A stretch of DNA of 64,000 nucleotides from a bacterium (GTDB taxonomy: Bacteria; Myxococcota_A; Bradymonadia; UBA7976; UBA1532): contig JAUHYW010000017.1 of assembly GCA_030426085.1 (NCBI GenBank), positions 78,647 to 142,646 of the forward strand, given 5' to 3'. Of the stretch, positions 35,678 through 43,632 are shown in pieces. Within the stretch, counting starts at the first letter, position 1. The number at the start of each line of letters is the position of its first letter. The notes beneath the pieces are model-generated. The model saw nothing but the letters and a program-made list of their open reading frames with translations. It had not been told where the DNA came from and searched no databases. Both the position numbers and the translations under genes were made by a program.

Positions 35678-36760
35678 ATGCGACGCCACATCCCGATGAT
35701 CGTGGTCGGCGCGGCCCTCTCGGGGGCCTGCGTCGATACGGGCCGGCCCTCATCCGAGGGCGCGTGGATCGGTACGCCCATCTCCGAGCGCCCCGCCCCC
35801 CGGCCGGTCCCCCCGGTCGAGGTCGACCCCGAGACGGCCGACGAGGCCGGCGACATCGACGACGAGGCGGTCGCCGAGGCCGACGAGCCGCCCCGGCCGA
35901 CGCCGATGTACCTCGGCCCGAGCGGCCTGCCCCCGCCGGCGCCGGGCGAGGCCGAGGCCGGCGGCCCCGAGGTCCGGGCCCTGCTCGAAGAGGCCCGGGC
36001 GCTGGCCGCCGCGGGCAAGCTGGACGACGCGGTCGCGACCCTGCGCCGGGCCTCGACCCGGGCCCCGAAGGATCCTGCCGTCGCGCTGGCCGAGGGGCAG
36101 ATCTTCCAGCGCGCCGGACGCTATACTGACGCCGCGATGGCCTTCCGCCGCGCGCGCAACCGGGCCCCGGACGACGCCGAGGCCCTCTACGGCGAGGCGT
36201 TCGCCCTGCTCAAGCTGGGGCGCGGGGGGCAGGCGAAGCCGCTCGTCGAGGCGCTCGGGCGGCTGCGGCCGGGCGACGTGCAGGTCGAGCGGCTGCGGGC
36301 GGCGGTGCTGGCCGGCGGCGGCGACGTCGACGGGATGCTGGCGGCCCGCGCCCGGATCGCCGAAAAAGAAGAGGGGGCCGCCGCCCGCCGCGAGCTGGGC
36401 GACGCCCTGGCCCGGGCCGGCCGCCACGCCGAGGCCGCCGAGGCCTTTCGCAAGGCCGCCGCCGCGGCGCCCGACGACGCCCGGCTGCGGGTGCGGTTGG
36501 GGACCTCGCTGGGGCTGGCCGGTGACCTGGACGGGGCCGAGACGGTGCTCGAGTCGAGCACCCGGCTGGCGCCGAAGGACGCGACCGGGTGGCGGGCGCT
36601 GGCCCGGATCCGCGAGAAGCGCGGCGATCTGGCCGGGGCCGAGCAGGCGCTGGCGTCGATGCTGGACGAGGCTGCGGGCAGCCCGGCCGACGCCGCGCGG
36701 CTGAAGCATCTGCGCGAGGCCCGGGCGGCGCGCGAGGCCCGCGAGGCCGGGAAGGAGTGA
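35678..36760 (+). CDS. TPR-repeat lipoprotein
   Basis: 360 aa. The signal ends ALSGAC, a lipobox (Cys18). An Asp/Glu/Pro-rich linker runs to about residue 100. After it come about six tetratricopeptide repeats (AAAGKLDDAVATLRRA, RAGRYTDAAMAFRRA, RAGRHAEAAEAFRKA, LAGDLDGAETVLESS). GGAG lies six bases before ATG 35678. It is likely a scaffold at the outer membrane. It is ten bases upstream of the cyclase gene, whose ribosome site (AAGGAG) lies in the last codons of this gene, so they form one operon. Confidence 0.88.
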   Translation: MRRHIPMIVVGAALSGACVDTGRPSSEGAWIGTPISERPAPRPVPPVEVDPETADEAGDIDDEAVAEADEPPRPTPMYLGPSGLPPPAPGEAEAGGPEVRALLEEARALAAAGKLDDAVATLRRASTRAPKDPAVALAEGQIFQRAGRYTDAAMAFRRARNRAPDDAEALYGEAFALLKLGRGGQAKPLVEALGRLRPGDVQVERLRAAVLAGGGDVDGMLAARARIAEKEEGAAARRELGDALARAGRHAEAAEAFRKAAAAAPDDARLRVRLGTSLGLAGDLDGAETVLESSTRLAPKDATGWRALARIREKRGDLAGAEQALASMLDEAAGSPADAARLKHLREARAAREAREAGKE

Positions 36761-36770
36761 GGGACCGCCG

Positions 36771-38363
36771 ATGGCGAAGCTGATCGTGAGGAGCCCGACC
36801 GGCGAGCAGAGCGAGCATGGCCTGCGGGCGATCAACACCCTCGGTCGGCACCCGGACCAGACCATCCAGGTGCTCGACCGGGTGGTCAGCAAAGAACACG
36901 CCCTGGTCACCTTCGCCGACGACGCCTACTGGCTCCAGGACATGTCGAGCCGCAACGGCACGTTCGTCAACGGGGTCCAGATCCGGGGCCGCACCCGGCT
37001 GCGGGACGGCGACACCATCACCCTGGGCAGCACCCGCATCATCTACGTCGACGACAAGGTGGACAAGGCGGCCCACGGGCCGATGGAGAACGTCACCATC
37101 CAGACGACGACGGTGACCGACAGCGCGATCCGCTCCCGGGTGCAGGCCGACGAGAGCCGCAGCCAGGAGTTCGTGCCCGAGTCGCAGATCGCCGACGAGA
37201 GCACCCTGCGGGCCGACTACGAGAAGCTGCGCATCGCCTTCGAACTCAACCAGGCGATCGGCACCGAGCTCGACTTCGACCTCTTGCTCGACAAGATCCT
37301 GGAGAAGGCGTTCGAGTTCACCAACGCCGACCGGGGCGTCATCCTGCTGATGAACATGCAGGGCGAGCCCGAGCCCCGGGCCATCAAGAACCGCCGGGGG
37401 CGCGACGAGCGGGTCGAGCTGTCGCAGACCATCCTCAACGAGGTCATCGAGCACCACAACTCGGTGCTGTCGAGCGACGCGACGATGGACAGCCGCTTCG
37501 GGGGCAGCCACTCGATCATCATGCAGGGCATCCGCAGCACGATGTGCGTGCCGCTGATGACCGGCGACGAGCTGCTGGGCATGATCCACCTCGACACCCG
37601 CATCGCGACCGGGGTGTTCACCGAGAAGGACCTGCGCATCCTCACCGTCTTCGGCAATCAGGCGGCCCTCAAGATCGCCAACGCCCGCCTCGCCAAGCAG
37701 GCCGAGGACGAGGCGGTGGCCCGGCACAACCTCTCCCGACTGCTGTCGCCCAACCTCGTCGAGGAGGTCGTCAAGGGCACCATCGCGATGCAGAAGGGTG
37801 GCGAACTGCGCGAGGCGACGGTGCTCTTCGCCGACATCCGGGGCTTCACCGCGATGAGCGAGCGCCTCGATCCGCAGAAGATGGTGTCGTTGCTCAACGA
37901 GTACTTCGAGATCATGGTGGACATCGTCTTCCGCCACGAGGGCACCCTCGACAAGTTCATCGGCGACGAGATCATGGCGGTGTGGGGCGCGCCGGTCCGC
38001 CAGGAGGACCACGCCCGGCGGGCGGTGATGGCCGCGCTCGAGATGAAGAAGGCGCTCGAGGACTTCAACCGGGGGCGCAAGGCCGACAACCTCAGCCCGA
38101 TCAAGGTCGGCTGCGGCATCAACACCGGCCGGCTCGTCGCCGGCTACATGGGCTCGACCCGCACCCTGTCGTACACCGTCATCGGCGACACGGTGAACAC
38201 CGCCTCGCGGCTGTGCAGCCACGCCGCGCCGGGCGAGATCCTGGTCAGCGAGCCCATCCGCTCGTCCTGCGGGGCCGATCTGGTCTACGAGTCGCGGGGG
38301 GACGCCGACATGAAGGGCAAGTCGAAGAAGGTCCCGATCTACCGGGTGCTGGGGCTGAACTGA
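36771..38363 (+). CDS. FHA-GAF-class III adenylate cyclase
   Basis: 530 aa, cytoplasmic. An FHA phosphothreonine-binding domain (about 3-92) has GRHP (Arg26), a Ser40-Lys-Glu-His segment and SSRNGTFVNG. A linker follows, then a GAF sensor domain at about 160-305. The class III cyclase domain spans 335-525. It has both metal Asp residues (VLFADIRGFT with Asp354, and the GDEIMAVWG Asp), the adenine-selecting Lys of LDKFIGD, and VIGDTVNTASRL with the adenine-binding Asp and the transition-state Arg. It should make cAMP from ATP. The FHA domain implies control by a Ser/Thr kinase, several of which are encoded in this window. It is co-directional with the receiver-PilZ gene 32 bases on. Confidence 0.93.
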   Translation: MAKLIVRSPTGEQSEHGLRAINTLGRHPDQTIQVLDRVVSKEHALVTFADDAYWLQDMSSRNGTFVNGVQIRGRTRLRDGDTITLGSTRIIYVDDKVDKAAHGPMENVTIQTTTVTDSAIRSRVQADESRSQEFVPESQIADESTLRADYEKLRIAFELNQAIGTELDFDLLLDKILEKAFEFTNADRGVILLMNMQGEPEPRAIKNRRGRDERVELSQTILNEVIEHHNSVLSSDATMDSRFGGSHSIIMQGIRSTMCVPLMTGDELLGMIHLDTRIATGVFTEKDLRILTVFGNQAALKIANARLAKQAEDEAVARHNLSRLLSPNLVEEVVKGTIAMQKGGELREATVLFADIRGFTAMSERLDPQKMVSLLNEYFEIMVDIVFRHEGTLDKFIGDEIMAVWGAPVRQEDHARRAVMAALEMKKALEDFNRGRKADNLSPIKVGCGINTGRLVAGYMGSTRTLSYTVIGDTVNTASRLCSHAAPGEILVSEPIRSSCGADLVYESRGDADMKGKSKKVPIYRVLGLN

Positions 38364-38394
38364 GGCCGGGCCGCGGCCGCCCCACGGGAGCAGC

Positions 38395-39129
38395 ATGGAC
38401 GAGCAGAAGACCATCCTCACCGTCGAAGACAGCCCCAACATCCGGCGGCTGATCGCCTACAACCTCAAGCGGGGCGGCTTCGCCGTGCTCGAAGCGGGGG
38501 ATGGCAAGGAGGCGGTGCGGCTGCTGCAGAAGACCGTGCCCGATCTGATCATCCTCGACATCCGCATGCCCGAGATGGACGGCTTCCAACTCCTCGAGCT
38601 GATGCGCAAATACCCCAAGGCGGCGGCGATCCCGGTGGTCATGATGACCGCCCTGAGCCAGCCCTCCGACGTCGACCGGGCCCTGACGCTGGGGGTGGTG
38701 GACTACCTCGTCAAGCCGCTCGACCCGACGGTGCTGGTGGCCAAGGTCAAGGAGGCGCTCTCCCACCGGCTGCCGGCGGGCGACGAGTGGGCCGGGCCCA
38801 ACCGGCGGCAGTTCCCCCGAGGCAGCATCCTCGACCTCGACCTGAACCCGCTGCCGGGGGGCAAGGGCATCGATGTGTCGGAGGGCGGCATCGGCTGGCG
38901 CACCAAGACCCCGCCGGCCCGGGACGCGGTGGTGGTCATCGAGGCCCCCATCCTGTTCGCCGAGCTGAAGATCCCTGCCGAGTCGCTGCGGGCCCGGGTG
39001 GTGCACACCCGCAAGCTGGGGCTGGGCTATCACCGGGTGGGAGCCAGCTTCGTGGGGCTGACCTCGGCCACCCGCGAGGCGCTGCGCACCTACGCGCTCG
39101 AGCGCCAGACGCGAGGCGCGCTCGGCTGA
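38395..39129 (+). CDS. Response regulator with receiver and PilZ-like domains
   Basis: 244 aa. The receiver domain (1-125) has the acidic pair Glu11/Asp12, phospho-acceptor Asp55 in ILDIRMPEMDG, Thr85 and Lys107. The C-terminal 100 residues look like PilZ: RRQFPR (Arg-x3-Arg) and DVSEGGIG (Asp-x-Ser-x2-Gly), the two c-di-GMP-binding motifs. So it likely joins a phosphorelay to c-di-GMP, with no DNA-binding domain. GGGAG precedes the ATG. The histidine kinase at 33361 is a possible partner. It converges on a DUF2330 gene with an 18-base gap. Confidence 0.9.
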   Translation: MDEQKTILTVEDSPNIRRLIAYNLKRGGFAVLEAGDGKEAVRLLQKTVPDLIILDIRMPEMDGFQLLELMRKYPKAAAIPVVMMTALSQPSDVDRALTLGVVDYLVKPLDPTVLVAKVKEALSHRLPAGDEWAGPNRRQFPRGSILDLDLNPLPGGKGIDVSEGGIGWRTKTPPARDAVVVIEAPILFAELKIPAESLRARVVHTRKLGLGYHRVGASFVGLTSATREALRTYALERQTRGALG

Positions 39130-39150
39130 GCGGCCCGCCCGGCCGGCTCA
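39127..39150. terminator. Imperfect palindrome spanning two convergent stop codons
   Basis: TGAGC (39127-39131) pairs with GCTCA (39146-39150), extended by GGCC/GGCC after a one-base bulge. The stops of the receiver-PilZ gene and of the convergent DUF2330 gene lie in the two arms, as at 16455-16473. There is no U-tract. Confidence 0.35.
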
Positions 39151-40257
39151 CTCCAGCCGCCGACCCCCGCGCCCCAGCCGCCGTCGGCTCGGCCGGCGCC
39201 AGCCCCAGATCACCAGCCCCGCCAGCACGAACACCAGCTCGATGGGCAGCTTCAGCGTATTGGCCCGGATACGGGCCTTGGGTGTCGGGCGGATGGTGGG
39301 CCAGGGGTCGCTGCGCACGAAGCGCACGATGCCCATCCCGTCGGTGGGCCGCTCGACCCGGAACCCGGTGAGCGAGCCCTCGCGGCGGAAGGCCCACGGC
39401 AGGCCGCCGGCGTCGCTGCTCAGCCGGTTGACCGCCTTCTCGGTGAGGATGTCGGCGAAGAACGGCCGCGGCGGGCGGTCGACGTCGACCGCCACCGCCC
39501 ACTCGGTCAGCACCGCCAGCTCGATCGGGGGCCCCGGGCCGCCGTCTTCGAGCAGCGCGAACGGGGGGTGGCGGGCGGCGTAGAGCGGCTCGCGGGCGTC
39601 GTGGGTGATCGACAGCACCGGCCCTCGCATCCGGGGGTCGGGCGCGCCCTCGACCGCCCGAGGGCGGATGGTGACCCCCACCAGCCCCCAGCCCGACGCC
39701 CGCAGCTCGTTGAGCCACGCCGCCTGGGCCGGGGCGACGGTGAAGCCGTTCTCCAGCAGCCAGTCGTGCAGCGGCTCGGGGGCTGCGCCGAGGGTCGTCG
39801 TGTCGACGGTGGCCCCCCGGCGGCCGTCCGACCGCGACTCGCCCTCGATGGGCACCCCGTCGCCCACGTCCCGCAGCGCGCATCCGGCGGCCCAGCTCGT
39901 CAGCTCGACCGACAGCGTGCGCTGCACCCGCCCCCGGGGCTGGAGCCGGTTGCGGATGGCGTTGCGCAGCCGCTGGGTGTGGGTCCGCACCCGGGCCTGA
40001 CCGGGCACCGGCAGGATGATGCCGAACGGCGAGGCGGTGCCGGCGAAGGTGTGCTGGACGACCGTGGTCTGGGAGGCGGTGAGCGGGTCGTAGACCAGCA
40101 GCACGTGCTCGTCGAGCAGCTCCACGGTCTGACCGGGGGCCGGCGCGATCACCGCCGCCGGGGCCGGCCGGGCCAGCGCCAGGGCGGCCAGCGCCAGGGC
40201 GTACGGCGCGAGCGCCGCGGGGGCGGGACTGCGCGGCATGAGGCGTCGGGCGATCAT
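39148..40257 (-). CDS. DUF2330 exported membrane protein
   Basis: 369 aa. Signal peptide (LALAALALARPAPAA), then VIAPAPGQTVELLDEHVLLVYDP and FAGTASPFGIILPVPGQ, which is the usual opening of DUF2330 proteins. A C-terminal helix (LPIELVFVLAGLVIWGW) is followed by an Arg-rich tail, so it is held in the inner membrane or sorted by that tail. It is shorter and more typical than the duplicated DUF2330 protein at 9733-13164. ATG 40257 is seven bases after the stop of the small upstream gene, which argues for translational coupling as no good ribosome site is seen. Function is unknown. Confidence 0.83.
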   Translation of the reverse strand: MIARRLMPRSPAPAALAPYALALAALALARPAPAAVIAPAPGQTVELLDEHVLLVYDPLTASQTTVVQHTFAGTASPFGIILPVPGQARVRTHTQRLRNAIRNRLQPRGRVQRTLSVELTSWAAGCALRDVGDGVPIEGESRSDGRRGATVDTTTLGAAPEPLHDWLLENGFTVAPAQAAWLNELRASGWGLVGVTIRPRAVEGAPDPRMRGPVLSITHDAREPLYAARHPPFALLEDGGPGPPIELAVLTEWAVAVDVDRPPRPFFADILTEKAVNRLSSDAGGLPWAFRREGSLTGFRVERPTDGMGIVRFVRSDPWPTIRPTPKARIRANTLKLPIELVFVLAGLVIWGWRRPSRRRLGRGGRRLE

Positions 40258-40263
40258 GCTCGG

Positions 40264-40518
40264 CTAACGCCGGTCGCCCTTCTGCGCGTCGCCCGCAGCC
40301 TCGCCCGTAGCCTCGCGATGGGCCGCCCGCCGCGCTCGCAGGCGGCGGTGATCGGCCTCGACCTCGGCCTTCTCGGCCCGCCACTGCTGCTCGAGCACGG
40401 CCCACTCCCGCCACAGCTCGGAGACGGGCGACGACTGGGCCTGCGCGGCGGCGGGGGCCAGGACGATCAGCGCAGCGGCGAGCGCGCCGAGGGCGGCGGT
40501 GATGGGGGTGCGTCTCAT
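40264..40518 (-). CDS. Small secreted charged protein, unknown
   Basis: 84 aa. A cleavable signal peptide (ITAALGALAAALIVLAPAAAQA) precedes about 55 residues of highly charged helix (WREWAVLEQQWRAEKAEVEADHRRLRARR shortened here: WREWAVLEQQ, EVEADHRRLR), possibly a coiled coil. The gene is immediately upstream of the DUF2330 gene, so the product may be its partner. The start ATG 40518 begins the signal peptide; the open frame extends upstream without support. Confidence 0.65.
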   Translation of the reverse strand: MRRTPITAALGALAAALIVLAPAAAQAQSSPVSELWREWAVLEQQWRAEKAEVEADHRRLRARRAAHREATGEAAGDAQKGDRR

Positions 40519-40716
40519 GGCCCCGATGCTGGCCCCGTGTCCGCCTGCTGTCAACCGGCGCCGCGCCCGGGCTACGCCCCCCACGGGCGCCGGTCCGGGC
40601 GACGACCTGGTCGCGTCGTGGAGCCGAGCGGCGCGGCGAACTTGCACGGGCCGTGGCAGAGTGATCTATAGTCCACCCGGCCGGACGAGGCCCGGCGCAC
40701 CCCGGAGGTCAGCAAA
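40519..40716. other. Divergent intergenic region
   Basis: 198 bases between divergent genes. It contains the promoter candidate at 40642-40672 for the plus-strand gene and GGAGGT before its ATG. Nothing distinct is seen for the minus-strand gene. Confidence 0.4.
40642..40672 (+). promoter_or_regulatory. Sigma-70-type promoter candidate
   Basis: TTGCAC (40642-40647) followed after 17 bases by TCTATA (40665-40670), or after 19 by TATAGT (40667-40672). This is one of the few AT-rich hexamer pairs at normal spacing in the window. It sits about 45 bases before the ATG of the secreted protein gene at 40717. Confidence 0.55.
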
Positions 40717-41667
40717 ATGTCCAACCGCTTCGTTCTCCCGACCGCCCTGGCCGCGCTCGGCGCGCTGCTCGTGGTCTCCACCGCCGCCGCCCAGGACGCC
40801 CCCCAGCCGCGCTCGAAGTACGCCGGCATCATCCACCCGCTGGACTGGGGCGCCAGCTCACACGACGTCTTCGGCAAGCTCAAGAGCGAGCTCGACGATC
40901 GCTACCGCGACCAGATGAAGACGTCGGACACCATCAAGATCGACCAGCTCATCCGCCAGAAGGCCGACGAGCTGCAGCGCATCAAGGACTCGCTGGTGCG
41001 CTTCGACGGCCAGCGCACCGGGTACGAGACCTCGCTGGTGGCCGGCGAGATCGTGCCCCGCGAGGGCGAGAGCCTCGTGCGGGTCGACGACCGGGTCGCC
41101 CAGCGGTACTACATCTTCCGCAACGACCAGATCTGGAAGGTCGTCGTCACCTACAACGTGAGCACCATGGGCAGCTTCGACGACTTCGTCGCCGCGGTGC
41201 GCGGCAAGTACGGCAACCCCAAGAAGGCCAGCTTCAGCGACGACGGCGGCGAGCGGCGCATCACCGCGGTCACCTGGCAGGACGAGCACACCCGGATGGT
41301 CGTCGAGGACCAGAGCGAGTTCTACAGCTCGTACGTGATGAAGTTCGTTCAGGTCGGCCGGGGCACCGAGCTGGAGCAGGCCCGGGCCGACCGCCCCAAG
41401 ACCCGCAAGACCGCCGCCGACAGCCGGGCCGAGGGCCTGATGGCCGACATCTTCGAAGAGGACGCCAGCGGGGCGCAGGACGACCTCGTCGACCAGATCA
41501 CCGGCCTCGAAGCCGAGGTCGACCTGACCAACGGCCGGCCCCAGGAGTACGCCGTGCCCCGCATGGCCGAAGACAGCGAGCCCAAGAAGAAGGCCCGCAA
41601 GGCCAAGCGGCGCAAGGCCCGCGAGAAGCCGGCCCCCAAGGGCGACCCCGCCGACATCATCTACTGA
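40717..41667 (+). CDS. Secreted protein of unknown function
   Basis: 316 aa. A signal peptide (LPTALAALGALLVVSTAAAQ) precedes a mixed alpha/beta mature part with HPLDWGASSHDVFGKLKSEL, YYIFRNDQIWKVVVTYN and FVAAVRGKYGNPKKASF. The pattern, a start of a helix, a strand pair and a helix ending GKYGxP, resembles small periplasmic domains that compare a precursor and its residual, but I cannot name a family. The C-terminus is a long Lys/Arg tail (KKKARKAKRRKAREK). GGAGGT stands before ATG 40717 and a promoter candidate lies at 40642-40672. It is probably periplasmic. Confidence 0.8.
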   Translation: MSNRFVLPTALAALGALLVVSTAAAQDAPQPRSKYAGIIHPLDWGASSHDVFGKLKSELDDRYRDQMKTSDTIKIDQLIRQKADELQRIKDSLVRFDGQRTGYETSLVAGEIVPREGESLVRVDDRVAQRYYIFRNDQIWKVVVTYNVSTMGSFDDFVAAVRGKYGNPKKASFSDDGGERRITAVTWQDEHTRMVVEDQSEFYSSYVMKFVQVGRGTELEQARADRPKTRKTAADSRAEGLMADIFEEDASGAQDDLVDQITGLEAEVDLTNGRPQEYAVPRMAEDSEPKKKARKAKRRKAREKPAPKGDPADIIY

Positions 41668-41808
41668 CGCGACCCCGCGCCCGCCTCGGGATCCCCGTCG
41701 ACCGCCCGACGGCCCCGGCTCGCCCGACGCCCCCCCTTGACCCCGCCCCCGCCGTCGACGCAGTCTCTGTCCGCCCGATCCGACCACCCGCTGCCCCGAG
41801 GTGTCGCC

Positions 41809-43122
41809 GTGAACGCTGCCCCGACCCGCGCCCTGCTGGCGCTGCTGACGCTGACCGCGGCCTGCGCGGCCGGCTGTGACGAGGACCCCGGCGAGCAGCC
41901 GGTGCTCGAGCCGCTGCCCACCGTGCCGGCGCTCTCGCTCGACGCCGAAGGGCACCTGAGCCGGGCGCAGCGGGGGGTGGCCCTTGACCCCCAGGATCTG
42001 TCGGTCATCGCCCCGGGCAGCGATCAGGTGGGCGTCAGCCCGTCCGCGTTGACCTCGTCCTTCGGGCTGCTGGTGCTCAACCGGCCCTACGTCGACTCGC
42101 GGTCGGTCCGCTGCCCGCCATCGGACGAGGCGGCGGCGGTGCAGCCCCGGGCGGTCGTCGAAGACCAGCTCGAGCGCTTCGCCGACGAGGGCATGACCTT
42201 CGACCGGGTCGCGGTCAACGTGCCGCTGATGACCCCCGGGCGGCGGGGGCTGCTGTACGTGTGCTTCGACGAGGGGGCCCGCGACGTCCGGTTCGACGTG
42301 CTCGAACACCGGCGGGAGGTGGTCGACGCCTTCCGCGATCTGGCCGCCTCGGGCGAGGTGCAGTGGATCACCGTCGGGCTCGAGATGAACCGCTACTACC
42401 ACCTGCTCTCCGAGGACGGGCAGCGGCAGGTGGACGACTACTCGAACTGGGTGACGCTCTACCACGCGATCTACGACGCCATCAAAGAGGTGGACGCCGA
42501 CATCCGGGTCGGCCCCGGGCTGAGCTGGGCGGTCTTCCACCGGCGCACGATGCCCGAGATGGCCGACACCCTGGGCTTCGCTGATCCGACCGGGCTCGAG
42601 GCGGCGGTGGCGGCCTACAACCGCACCGTGCGGCCGCTGCTGTCCTCCGGCCGGGGCGCCGACCGCCGGCTCACCGCCGACTACCTCGGGCTGACGATGA
42701 TCCCGTTCGACAACGAAGACCCGTGGAACGGCGAGGCGGCCTCCGAAGAAGAGGGCCGACAGGCCGAGCTGTACCAGGCCTTCCGCTGGCTGCCGCTGGT
42801 GCTCGGCGTGGGCACCGCCGACGAGCTGCCGCTGGTCCTGCCGATGATCGACTGGGCCGAGAACTCCGGCGCGGCGGGGGTCAAGAAGGGCGCCTTCATG
42901 GAGACCCTCAAGACCGCCACCGGTGGGCTCGAGGTCGAGTGGGCCGCCTGGCGCCGACTGTCGACGCTGCCCGACGAGCCGCCCCAGGCCAACCCCTGCC
43001 GCATCTACACCGCCAGCAGCGAGGCCGCGCTGCGCTACGACATCACCTACTGCAACTCGGGCATGCTCTCCGAAAGCGGTCAGCGGCGCACGGTGTGGGA
43101 CATCTTCCTGACCGACCCCTGA
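41809..43122 (+). CDS. Lipoprotein with possible glycosidase-like barrel, unknown
   Basis: 437 aa. The start is GTG 41809 with GAGGTG upstream; the signal ends ACAAGC, a lipobox. The mature protein resembles a (beta/alpha)8 barrel of the glycoside hydrolase kind: VNVPLMTPGRRGLLYVCF, WITVGLEMNRYYHLL, a VTLYHAIYDAIKEVDADIRVGPG-type helix-strand pair split here as YHAIYDAIKEVD and IRVGPGLSW, DYLGLTMIPF and a late DWAENSG. Glu in GLEMNRYY and the Asp/Glu of DWAENSG stand at the ends of strands where a catalytic pair would be. I cannot assign a family. It is preceded by a promoter-poor 141-base gap. Confidence 0.72.
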   Translation: MNAAPTRALLALLTLTAACAAGCDEDPGEQPVLEPLPTVPALSLDAEGHLSRAQRGVALDPQDLSVIAPGSDQVGVSPSALTSSFGLLVLNRPYVDSRSVRCPPSDEAAAVQPRAVVEDQLERFADEGMTFDRVAVNVPLMTPGRRGLLYVCFDEGARDVRFDVLEHRREVVDAFRDLAASGEVQWITVGLEMNRYYHLLSEDGQRQVDDYSNWVTLYHAIYDAIKEVDADIRVGPGLSWAVFHRRTMPEMADTLGFADPTGLEAAVAAYNRTVRPLLSSGRGADRRLTADYLGLTMIPFDNEDPWNGEAASEEEGRQAELYQAFRWLPLVLGVGTADELPLVLPMIDWAENSGAAGVKKGAFMETLKTATGGLEVEWAAWRRLSTLPDEPPQANPCRIYTASSEAALRYDITYCNSGMLSESGQRRTVWDIFLTDP

Positions 43123-43191
43123 TGGCGCCCGACCCGCGACGCGCGACCGTCGCCGGGCATCAGTGAGGCCGATTCCACCCGCGGAGGCCCC

Positions 43192-43563
43192 ATGCCCGTC
43201 ATCCGGTTCATGCCCACCTTCCTGACCCCCGACGAGGTCGTCATCGAGGTCGAGCCGGGCGTCACGCTGCAAGAGGCGGCGGAAGAGGCCGGGGTGCCCA
43301 TGGGCGACGCCTGCGGCGGCAACTGCGCCTGCTCGACCTGCCACGTACACGTCGTCGAGGGCTTCGACAGCCTCGAAGAGATGGAGGACGAGGAGGACGA
43401 CATCCTCGGCAAGGCCGAAGACGTGCAGATGGTCAGCCGCCTCGGCTGCCAGACCGAGGTCGCCGACGCCGACCTCAAGGTGCGCATCACCCGCGAGAGC
43501 CAGGTCGCCTTCATCAACGAGCACCCCGAGCACCGGGGGCGCGAGGGTGAGATCGAGGTCTGA
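43192..43563 (+). CDS. fdx: Adrenodoxin-type 2Fe-2S ferredoxin
   Basis: 123 aa. The Isc-type ferredoxin pattern is complete: Cys41-x5-Cys47-x2-Cys50 in CGGNCACSTC, and Cys86 in RLGCQT, binding one [2Fe-2S] cluster. An additional Cys45 lies within the loop. The acidic patch EEMEDEEDD is the docking region for partners. In bacteria this ferredoxin supplies electrons for iron-sulfur cluster assembly, but no isc genes adjoin here. GGAGG precedes ATG 43192. The C-terminus is about ten residues longer than in enteric Fdx. Confidence 0.93.
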   Translation: MPVIRFMPTFLTPDEVVIEVEPGVTLQEAAEEAGVPMGDACGGNCACSTCHVHVVEGFDSLEEMEDEEDDILGKAEDVQMVSRLGCQTEVADADLKVRITRESQVAFINEHPEHRGREGEIEV

Positions 43564-43632
43564 CCGGCCGCCGGGCGACGGCCGCGAGCGCCGATTGTGT
43601 CCGCTCGCCGCTCCGCGTAGACTGCCGCGCCC

